DNA from: an uncultured Phycisphaerae bacterium
Lineage (GTDB): Bacteria > Planctomycetota > Phycisphaerae > Phycisphaerales > SM1A02
Direction of reading: 5' to 3'
DNA: 6,303 nt
Assembly (NCBI GenBank): GCA_913046275.1
Contig: CAJWSE010000062.1
Span: 1-6,303, forward strand
The notes under the pieces are model-generated. The model saw only the letters and a list, made by a program, of their open reading frames with translations, searched no databases and had not been told where the DNA came from. This document shows positions 1 to 4,850 of the stretch, one piece after another. The first letter of the stretch is position 1. Each line of letters starts with the position of its first letter. The translations under genes were made by a program, and so were the position numbers.

Positions 1-153
1 ACCAGTTGCTAGACGCTCAGATTGCACCGCCTGAATATGACATGACTGTTGCGAACCAACTACTGCAACCACACTAATTCCGATGATAGCAATTGCAATC
101 GCAGACTCTACAAGCCAAAAGCCTCGGCGATTTGGTTGCGTATAAATACTCAT
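1..153 (-). CDS. Prepilin-like protein with type IV pilin N-terminus (3' end cut off by the window)
   Basis: The first 51 codons are visible, starting from an ATG at 153. The protein begins with a short basic leader (MSIYTQPNRRG) followed by FWLVESAIAIAIIGISVVAV. This is the class III (type IV pilin/pseudopilin) signal: cleavage is expected after Gly11, Phe12 becomes the methylated residue 1, and Glu16 is the conserved Glu+5. The following 20 or so hydrophobic residues form the usual N-terminal helix, and a Cys (residue 38) comes shortly after. The start codon overlaps the pilC stop as ATGA (positions 150-153), which implies translational coupling and one operon with pilT and pilC. The globular domain that would tell major pilin from minor pilin or pseudopilin lies outside the window, so the exact family is open. 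Prepilin status is well supported. Confidence 0.85.
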   Translation of the reverse strand, partial: MSIYTQPNRRGFWLVESAIAIAIIGISVVAVVGSQQSCHIQAVQSERLATG

Positions 154-1379
154 CCTGTCACCACCGAACTCATTTTGAAAATCGGCAAGATAATTGCCAT
201 CGCAATAAATCCAACTACAGCTCCCATAAAAATAATCATTGCGGGTTCAAGTAAACTGGTGAACGTTTTTACCGCATCATGCAATACACGATCATAATAC
301 TCAGATATTTCTTCAAGCACATCGCCTAATTTTCCTGACTCTTCCCCTGCTGCAATCATCTGAATTACTGGCATAGGCAACAACTTTGTCCCATAAAGAA
401 TTTCATTGATGCGACGCCCTTCTTTAACACCTTCCCCTACATCAGACCACAATGCGTGATAGTATCTATTTCCTGAAATATTACTTGTTACTTCCAGTGC
501 GCTAATCATGGGGACACCTGCATTAACAAGTTCGCCAAGTGTTTGCAACGAACGAGTGATATACAATGCACAAAGCATTTTACGAACGACTGGAAATTTC
601 AATTTACTTAAGTCAATGTATGAACGGCCAAGTCTCGTTTTTGACATCAAAATTACCAGAGCACTACACATTGACATCGCTATTGGTAATGCCCACCAAT
701 ATAGAACCATCCACGCGCTTAACTTCATGAGAAAAATTGTTGGCCAAGGTAAAATTGCTTCTTTACCAGCAAATACAGTCGAAAAACGAGGCAATACAAA
801 TGTCAATAGAAAAATAGTAACAACTGTGGCTAACCCTCCAATTACTGCAGGATAAATACTTGCTCCTACAATCAATTTTTTCGTTTTAATTTGGCGATTA
901 ATAATTGTTGCAATTCGATCAAGCATATGACCAAATGAACCAGACAATTCACTTGCTCGGACCATATTAATATACAAAGGAGAGAATAATTTTGGGTATT
1001 TTGAAATTGCGTCTGAGAAAGTGCAACCAGATTCTAAATCTTCTCTAATGGAAACTAGTGTCTCTCGCAATTGTTTATTTTCAACATGGCTACTAATACT
1101 ATCAATTGCCACCCGCAAACTAATTCCCGCTCGAACCATAACTGCAAGTTGAGTCGTGAAGTCTAATACATCTTTTTTCGTTGGCCAATTACCCGCATTG
1201 AGTATCGCCCAGACTTTCTCTTTCCAATTTGATGATTTTGTTTTTAGAGGAACAAGGCGAATAATGTGACCGCCATGGCGCTGAATCAGACTAGCAGCAC
1301 CAGATGCCGATCCTGCTGCAATCTGGCCTACGAGCAAATCTCCACTTTCTTGTTGCAATTCATATCGATAGCTTGGCAT
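150..1379 (-). CDS. pilC: Type IV pilus inner-membrane platform protein PilC / GspF family
   Basis: This 409-residue protein has the length and layout of PilC/GspF platform proteins, which sit in the inner membrane and couple the assembly and retraction ATPases to the pilus. A short N-terminal region (residues 1-65, starting MPSYRYELQQ) precedes two T2SSF repeats. Repeat one spans about 72-194, with TTQLAVMVRAGISL near the front and PLYINMVRASELSG at 134-147. Repeat two spans about 276-400, with LGELVNAGVPMISALEV and the signature MIAAGEESGKLGDVLEEISE at 341-360. Membrane segments are visible at about 168-196, 218-245 and 378-401. The ATG at 1379 is preceded by an excellent AAGGAG, 6 nt away, which fixes the start. 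The gene lies 12 bp behind pilT and overlaps the prepilin gene by 4 bp. GspF of a type II system is the alternative, but the pilT neighbour favours a pilus. Confidence 0.93.
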   Translation of the reverse strand: MPSYRYELQQESGDLLVGQIAAGSASGAASLIQRHGGHIIRLVPLKTKSSNWKEKVWAILNAGNWPTKKDVLDFTTQLAVMVRAGISLRVAIDSISSHVENKQLRETLVSIREDLESGCTFSDAISKYPKLFSPLYINMVRASELSGSFGHMLDRIATIINRQIKTKKLIVGASIYPAVIGGLATVVTIFLLTFVLPRFSTVFAGKEAILPWPTIFLMKLSAWMVLYWWALPIAMSMCSALVILMSKTRLGRSYIDLSKLKFPVVRKMLCALYITRSLQTLGELVNAGVPMISALEVTSNISGNRYYHALWSDVGEGVKEGRRINEILYGTKLLPMPVIQMIAAGEESGKLGDVLEEISEYYDRVLHDAVKTFTSLLEPAMIIFMGAVVGFIAMAIILPIFKMSSVVTG

Positions 1380-1385
1380 TACATT

Positions 1386-1391
1386 CTCCTT
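1386..1391 (-). promoter_or_regulatory. Shine-Dalgarno AAGGAG of pilC
   Basis: Read on the minus strand, the pilT stop TAA is followed at once by AAGGAG and then, after 6 nt (aatgta), by the pilC ATG. It is the strongest ribosome site in the window and confirms the pilC start. Confidence 0.85.
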
Positions 1392-2441
1392 TTAAGCAGC
1401 AAGGTTCATTTTTAGCCGCTGTGGGTCTGTAGAGTTTGCAATTGCAATATCACGTTCGACAAGTCCATTAAAAACTAGCGTTGCGATGGAGGCATCTCTC
1501 GCAATCATGCCTTTGCGACTGTTTGTTTCGATCACGTTTGGAATTTCAAACGTTCGTGATTCTCGGATAATGTTTCGAACAGCTGGATCGCAGAGAAGAA
1601 TTTCAACAGCAGGGACCATTCCACCTCCAATTTTGGGGAGTAGAGTTTGCGAAATTACTGCTTTTAATGTGTTCGCGAGCATCGAGCGTACTTGGGACTG
1701 TTGATTTGCAGGATACATATCGATAATTCGTTCAACAGTCTGCGAAGCATTTACAGTATGTAGTGTAGAAAAAACTAAGTGGCCTGTTTCTGCTGCTGAG
1801 ATTGCAAGGGAAGTCGTTTCTAAATCTCGCATCTCGCCAACCAAAATAATATCGGGGTCCTGTCGAAGCGCATGCTTTAACCCAGACGCAAAGCTAGGCA
1901 TATCTCGACCAAGCTCTCGTTGTTCAACTAAACAGCAGTCTGATTTAAATATATATTCCACCGGATCTTCAAGCGTAATAATGTGTCTTGGTTTTGTATT
2001 ATTAATACCTTGCAGAAGTGACGCTAGTGTTGTTGATTTACCTGAACCAGTATCGCCTGTAACGAGAACAAGACCGCGAGGAAGAGTGGCCAATGGCCCA
2101 ATAGCACGCGGCAGATTCAGTGAATCAAGTGGTGGAATTTTTGTTTTCACAGCCCGCATTGCAATAGCAGGCAAACCACGCTGAATGTGGACATTAATAC
2201 GGTATCGACACTTAGATGTTGCCCAAGACAAATCAACGTCCTTCTGTTCATGCAATCTTTGTTGATGTGTATCATTTAGAATTGTCTTTAAATACTCGCG
2301 CAAATCCATTTCTTCCAGAATGGGATGATTAACTTGAACCAGTTCAGTATCAATTCGAAGCATTGGCGGTTCTCCTGACACAAGATGAATATCCGAAGCG
2401 CCCTGTTCTGAAGCAGTATTAAGAATATTATGTATATTCAT
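1392..2441 (-). CDS. pilT: Type IV pilus twitching motility / retraction ATPase PilT
   Basis: PilT is a cytoplasmic hexameric ATPase that depolymerises the pilus. At 349 residues the protein matches the family's usual length of about 345. The N-terminal PAS-like domain opens with ASDIHLVSGEPPMLRIDTEL (residues 15-34), the PilT form of this motif. The RecA-like core has Walker A GDTGSGKST (129-137), the Asp box ITLEDPVEY (155-163), Walker B DIILVGEMRD (197-206, Glu203 catalytic) and the His box GHLVFSTLHT (220-229). AVRNIIRE at 287-294 corresponds to the AIRNLIRE motif that marks PilT and is needed for retraction. The tetracysteine zinc motif of PilB/GspE assembly ATPases is absent. The ATG at 2441 has only a weak GAAG-like ribosome site. 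The gene leads an operon with pilC and a prepilin gene; no assembly ATPase is visible here. A PilU-type paralogue is possible but less likely. Confidence 0.93.
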   Translation of the reverse strand: MNIHNILNTASEQGASDIHLVSGEPPMLRIDTELVQVNHPILEEMDLREYLKTILNDTHQQRLHEQKDVDLSWATSKCRYRINVHIQRGLPAIAMRAVKTKIPPLDSLNLPRAIGPLATLPRGLVLVTGDTGSGKSTTLASLLQGINNTKPRHIITLEDPVEYIFKSDCCLVEQRELGRDMPSFASGLKHALRQDPDIILVGEMRDLETTSLAISAAETGHLVFSTLHTVNASQTVERIIDMYPANQQSQVRSMLANTLKAVISQTLLPKIGGGMVPAVEILLCDPAVRNIIRESRTFEIPNVIETNSRKGMIARDASIATLVFNGLVERDIAIANSTDPQRLKMNLAA

Positions 2442-2472
2442 AATTCACACTTCGACAGCTACTACAAGCAAC

Positions 2473-2500
2473 ATTACAAAGGCACGTTTGAATATCACAA
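2473..2500 (-). promoter_or_regulatory. Candidate sigma70-type promoter of the pilT-pilC-prepilin operon
   Basis: On the minus strand, TTGTGA (rc of 2495-2500, 4/6 match to TTGACA) is followed after 16 bp by TGTAAT (rc of 2473-2478, 5/6 match to TATAAT). Transcription would begin near 2466, giving a leader of about 25 nt before the pilT ATG. It lies in the 103-bp gap between the lipoprotein gene and pilT. A small inverted repeat, GCTAC-TC-GTAGC (2505-2516), abuts the -35 side. Consensus match only; the sigma factors of this lineage are unknown. Confidence 0.4.
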
Positions 2501-2544
2501 ATGTGCTACTCGTAGCGATTAGAAGGTTGAGTGACGCGTTTCGT

Positions 2545-3000
2545 TTAGTTTATACCGGGCATATCGAACGCACCGTGCCCCTGCACTTGCATTGTAGGTT
2601 TCCACCAGCCAGATTTCAAAAGTGTTTGCGAAAGCGCCGTTGGGGGAATATAAGCAAGTGTTCCAATCAGTTTCCAGGCCACAGGACTATTACTCGCGAA
2701 ATCTTCCCGACGAATAACAATTGGGATACGGCATTGTATGGAAGACCACCGAGGGACTGTCTGCTGCGCTGCCTCTAGACCTTTATATAAAACTCGGCTG
2801 CCCGAAGTGACTGTATAGTTAAAATTCTTCAGTTGGAGTGGTTCATCATTTGTATTAGAAATCTCAAACTCCGCCTCGATTGCCACTGCTTCTGGTGTTG
2901 ATTGCACAATTGTTGATTTTGCAAATTGAGAAACTGGCGCTCTCACTCCACAAGCTGTTAATGAACATGCGAAAAAGCAGAGGATAGATAATCTAATCAT
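2545..3000 (-). CDS. Small lipoprotein with WHy / LEA14-like (LEA_2) domain
   Basis: The 151-residue protein starts with MIRLSILCFFACSLTACG, a lipoprotein signal peptide. Its lipobox LTAC makes Cys17 the lipidated residue, and no Asp at +2 suggests export to the outer membrane if the Lol rule applies. Residues about 36-145 resemble the WHy/LEA14 fold: a beta strand (VAIEAEFEISNTN), the NxNDEPLQLKNFNYTV pattern, then RVLYKGLEAAQQTVPRWSS and a polar-hydrophobic strand RIPIVI. This is the layout of small bacterial LEA_2 lipoproteins, whose role is poorly known and often linked to desiccation or stress tolerance. The ATG at 3000 has only a weak upstream purine stretch. The gene follows the DUF5658-like gene after 54 bp on the same strand and may share its transcript. 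A candidate promoter separates it from pilT. The domain call rests on pattern recognition, without a profile search. Confidence 0.75.
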   Translation of the reverse strand: MIRLSILCFFACSLTACGVRAPVSQFAKSTIVQSTPEAVAIEAEFEISNTNDEPLQLKNFNYTVTSGSRVLYKGLEAAQQTVPRWSSIQCRIPIVIRREDFASNSPVAWKLIGTLAYIPPTALSQTLLKSGWWKPTMQVQGHGAFDMPGIN

Positions 3001-3054
3001 GGTACTACTTTACCAACTCAATGCAATATTTGCGCAGCCAAAGAATATGAATAA

Positions 3055-3591
3055 TTATTGAAAGAGTAGGTTTGGCTTGGGATCAGTTAAAAACGGCTGC
3101 ACAAATGTATCGTTTACCATGACAATATGGTCTTCAGCATATGGCAACATTGGTTGATAGTGCGAATATTGATTCCACCAAACCGATAGTGCCACAAGGA
3201 TAATCATCGCGCACCAAGACGCCAGTTCACCCTGGCGCTTATGCCGATTTGCATAGAGTAGGCCAACACATACGGTAACTGTAAAAATTTTATACACCGC
3301 AAGAGGCCATATAGAATCTGTCGCATGCAGCAACCAAACAGCAATTGGGTTTCCCTCACTCATTCCAACAGTGGTTAGATAGGAAAGTGTTAAGAAAAGA
3401 TCTGCCAGCGAGAGCGCTACGACGCCACCTAAAAGCCATGTTACTCGTTCTGAGCGTTGATAGTCGCGCTGATTCTCGGTGGAAGGTTGGTGCAATAAAT
3501 AGGTCATAAATCTTATGTTTTCTACAAGCCAAAAGGGCATAATTTCTTGGCATGATTGGAATCGAATAGATAACCCTACGACATAAATCAA
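3055..3591 (-). CDS. Small multi-pass membrane protein, DUF5658-like; start uncertain
   Basis: The longest reading begins at a TTG (3591) and gives 178 residues, but I favour an internal ATG at 3540 (161 aa, MPFWLVENIR) or at 3507 (150 aa, MTYLLHQPST). The TTG lies inside an inverted repeat, and none of the three has a strong ribosome site. In the 178-residue numbering the membrane segments are about 50-72, 84-113 and 124-140. The core SLADLFLTLSYLTTVGMSEGNP (61-82), followed by a Lys at 101 inside the second hydrophobic stretch, matches the DUF5658 pattern: an Asp-x-x-x-Thr-Leu helix, a Gly and Glu-x-Asn-Pro, then a helix with Lys. Members are small membrane proteins of unknown function. The C-terminal 35 residues are soluble and end PKPNLLFQ. 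No function is claimed. The downstream lipoprotein gene may belong to the same transcript. Confidence 0.7.
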   Translation of the reverse strand: MIYVVGLSIRFQSCQEIMPFWLVENIRFMTYLLHQPSTENQRDYQRSERVTWLLGGVVALSLADLFLTLSYLTTVGMSEGNPIAVWLLHATDSIWPLAVYKIFTVTVCVGLLYANRHKRQGELASWCAMIILVALSVWWNQYSHYQPMLPYAEDHIVMVNDTFVQPFLTDPKPNLLFQ

Positions 3592-3611
3592 AATTTCGTT
3601 TATTTTGATTT
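3585..3611. repeat. Perfect 10-bp inverted repeat with 7-nt loop
   Basis: AAATCAAAAT (3585-3594) and ATTTTGATTT (3602-3611) are exact reverse complements around ttcgttt. It covers the TTG that would be the farthest-upstream start of the DUF5658-like gene. From the predicted minus-strand promoter it would form an AU-rich hairpin almost at the mRNA 5' end. It lacks the GC-rich stem of a terminator. It could be an operator or a 5' hairpin. Confidence 0.6.
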
Positions 3612-3623
3612 TTTGAGAAAATA

Positions 3624-3653
3624 AGTATCTTTATAAGACCTAGAACTTGACAA
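3624..3653 (-). promoter_or_regulatory. Candidate promoter of the DUF5658-like gene, overlapping the divergent promoter
   Basis: On the minus strand, TTGTCA (rc of 3648-3653, 5/6 match to the -35 consensus) is followed after 18 bp by GATACT (rc of 3624-3629, 4/6 match). An alternative TATAAA lies close by (rc of 3631-3636 region). Its -35 box shares five bases with the plus-strand -35 box, so the two promoters would compete if both are real. Consensus match only. Confidence 0.3.
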
Positions 3654-3674
3654 TAACTTGATTTTCGATATCAA
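3647..3674 (+). promoter_or_regulatory. Candidate promoter of the small plus-strand gene
   Basis: A perfect TTGACA (3647-3652) is followed after 16 bp by TATCAA (3669-3674, 4/6 match to TATAAT). Transcription would start near 3681 and leave a leader of about 40 nt. The -10 overlaps the right half of an inverted repeat, TTGAT (3658-3662) and ATCAA (3670-3674) with a 7-nt spacer, which could be an operator. Confidence 0.4.
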
Positions 3675-3714
3675 TACGCAGCATCACTACTCTTTTCTCA
3701 TTTCTTGACCGAAC

Positions 3715-3718
3715 GAGG
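3715..3718 (+). promoter_or_regulatory. Shine-Dalgarno GAGG of the small plus-strand gene
   Basis: GAGG sits 5 nt before the ATG at 3724. It is a better ribosome site than most genes in this window have, and it supports a real plus-strand gene here. Confidence 0.65.
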
Positions 3719-3723
3719 TTTTA

Positions 3724-3897
3724 ATGACGACGATACTACCTTTAATTCAACAGCATGATGGGTTTGCTTTTGACTCAAATAATTTTGCGATGACCTCATT
3801 TACAACGTCCACTTTTATACTGCCACAACTTAACGCACTAATAAGTGAATGGAATGATGACAACGAAGGTGATAAAGAAAAAAACAAGCTCCGATAG
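3724..3897 (+). CDS. Small unknown protein, zero-frame product (57 aa), likely N-terminal part of a 105-aa acidic protein
   Basis: An ATG with GAGG 5 nt upstream opens a 57-residue frame starting MTTILPLIQQHDGFAFDSNN and ending in DDNEGDKEKNKLR before TAG at 3895-3897. I do not recognise the family. The N-terminal 45 residues are mixed polar and hydrophobic with no signal peptide or clear membrane segment; the end turns acidic (WNDDNEGDKE). The codons just before the stop contain A AAA AAC in phase for a -1 slip, after which translation would run on in the acidic frame to 4040. A slip at AAC (codon 54) would give a 105-residue protein. The gene is divergent from the DUF5658-like gene and convergent with lpxA, so it is transcribed alone. 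It is either a programmed-frameshift gene, a gene broken by a one-base change, or a gene with a homopolymer sequencing error. Confidence 0.6.
   Translation: MTTILPLIQQHDGFAFDSNNFAMTSFTTSTFILPQLNALISEWNDDNEGDKEKNKLR
3879..3885 (+). other. Candidate -1 frameshift slippery heptamer A AAA AAC
   Basis: The heptamer lies within a run of seven A (3878-3884) followed by C. Counted from the ATG at 3724 its phase is A-AAA-AAC, the X-XXY-YYZ arrangement needed for tandem -1 slippage. An SD-like AAGGTG (3866-3871) ends 7 nt before it, similar in type and spacing, as I recall it, to the stimulator of E. coli dnaX. I could not find a strong hairpin directly downstream by eye. The zero-frame stop comes 9 nt after the heptamer. 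Confidence 0.5.
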
Positions 3898-4040
3898 AAA
3901 TTGACCCTGATTTAGAAGATGGTGACGAACACGATGATGGCGACCAGAAAATAAGCCCATTCGATGAGGGTGAAGAAGAGACAAACAGCGAAGATGAGGA
4001 TGAGTTTGAGCAGTATTTATTTGGCGAGAACGAGGATTAA
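3885..4040 (+). CDS. Highly acidic C-terminal extension in the -1 frame of the small plus-strand gene
   Basis: From the slippery site the -1 frame reads QAPIEIDPDLEDGDEHDDGD and continues to TAA at 4038-4040, 51 residues in all. I count 24 Asp or Glu, one Lys and no Arg. The frame is closed by a TAA at 3873-3875 just upstream and contains no ATG, GTG, TTG or CTG, so it cannot easily be translated alone. It needs a frameshift from the 57-aa frame or a one-base correction of the A run. The zero frame's own last residues are already acidic, so the joined product reads smoothly. Such tails are often disordered and may bind cations or basic proteins; no specific function is claimed. The frame ends 13 bp from the lpxA stop on the other strand. 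Confidence 0.55.
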   Translation, partial: QAPIEIDPDLEDGDEHDDGDQKISPFDEGEEETNSEDEDEFEQYLFGENED

Positions 4041-4053
4041 TTCGTTGCAATTT

Positions 4054-4848
4054 TTACTGTTCGTTTGAGCGCCCATGTTTCCCAAGTGCGGATAGTTCAA
4101 GCGCTTTGCACAATCGCTGGATTGGCTGGTGATTGCCGAATTCTTCAAGTATTTCTGCCATTTTCTCAGCTTGCGCACCGCCATTTGAGCGATACAGTTT
4201 TCGATGCGCCTCTTTCATCGCATTAATTTGATCCGCAGGATAACCTCGACGGGTCATAGCCACAATATTCACCGATCGCACTTCGGCAGGCGAGCCCTCA
4301 ACAATCATGTAGGGGGGGACATCCCTTGTTATACGAGCAAGCCCACCAACATATGAACAACGACCGATACGCGAAAATTGATTAATTCCTGCCCCACCAC
4401 CAAGTGTGGCGCAATCTTCAACGGTGACATGGCCAGCAAGCATCACTTGATTCGCAATCACAAGCTCATTTCCAAGCATGCAATCATGAGCAACATGAGA
4501 ACTCACCATAAGTAAATTATCATTACCAATTTTAGTTACTCCGCCACCGTCACCAGTTCCTCGATGGATCGTGACATGTTCACGTATTTCATTTCGATCA
4601 CCTATGATAAGATTAGTTTCTTCCCCGTTAAATTTTTTGTCTTGTGGATCACCGCCGAGCACGCTAAACGGGTAAATACGATTGTCAATACCAATTAGGG
4701 TATTACATTGAACTGTAACGTGATTCAAAAGAACGGTGCCTGCGCCACTGTGTACTCTTGAGCCAATGACACACAATGGCCCTACGACTGCGCCATTCTC
4801 AATTATGGCAGTGGGATCTATAACCGCTGTTGGATGAATCATGGACAT
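4054..4848 (-). CDS. lpxA: UDP-N-acetylglucosamine acyltransferase LpxA
   Basis: LpxA catalyses the first step of lipid A synthesis in the cytoplasm, moving a 3-hydroxyacyl chain from ACP to UDP-GlcNAc. From the ATG at 4848 it is 264 residues, close to the 262 of E. coli. Left-handed beta-helix hexapeptide repeats run from IHPTAVIDPTAIIENGAVVG through about residue 185. Family hallmarks include IREHVTIHRGT (88-98), DNLLMVSSHVAHDC (110-123, catalytic His121) and LAGHVTVED (137-145). The C-terminal helical domain (about 190-264) opens with the RSVNIVAMTRRGY region. The expected HQF is NQF here (Asn156). Gly169 aligns with E. coli Gly173, the acyl-chain ruler, which suggests a long acyl chain. 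The start lies 2 bp behind lpxC/fabZ, with GGAG 11 nt upstream. A longer reading to 4929 would overlap fabZ by about 80 bp with non-LpxA sequence and is rejected. The gene acts with the adjacent LpxC/FabZ. Confidence 0.96.
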   Translation of the reverse strand: MSMIHPTAVIDPTAIIENGAVVGPLCVIGSRVHSGAGTVLLNHVTVQCNTLIGIDNRIYPFSVLGGDPQDKKFNGEETNLIIGDRNEIREHVTIHRGTGDGGGVTKIGNDNLLMVSSHVAHDCMLGNELVIANQVMLAGHVTVEDCATLGGGAGINQFSRIGRCSYVGGLARITRDVPPYMIVEGSPAEVRSVNIVAMTRRGYPADQINAMKEAHRKLYRSNGGAQAEKMAEILEEFGNHQPIQRLCKALELSALGKHGRSNEQ

Positions 4849-4850
4849 AA

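Noticed and set aside
508..855. Plus-strand 115-codon frame opposite pilC
   Set aside because: It is antisense to well-conserved T2SSF coding sequence, with no ribosome site or family resemblance. The same applies to plus-strand frames at 49-297, 1486-1704, 1981-2184, 2488-2778 and 4924-5145, and to minus-strand frames at 3356-3553, 5207-5392 and 5927-6175.
2505..2516. GCTAC-TC-GTAGC as a terminator of the lipoprotein gene
   Set aside because: The stem is only 4-5 bp with a very tight loop and no T run follows on the minus strand. It is noted only as a possible small operator beside the pilT promoter.
3585..3611. The 10-bp inverted repeat as a rho-independent terminator
   Set aside because: The stem is almost all A/T and lies upstream of genes that diverge, with no converging transcript to end here, so an operator or a 5' hairpin fits better.
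3886..3980. Downstream stimulatory hairpin for the frameshift
   Set aside because: By eye I found only weak pairings, such as CCCAT with ATG-GG at about 3957-3971, too far from the heptamer. Computed folding would be needed before claiming one.
3838..4050. Minus-strand 70-codon frame rich in His, Arg and Leu, opposite the acidic tail
   Set aside because: It is the antisense image of Asp/Glu codons, has no ribosome site and no recognisable domain. The plus-strand frames have an SD, a promoter-like element and a consistent composition.
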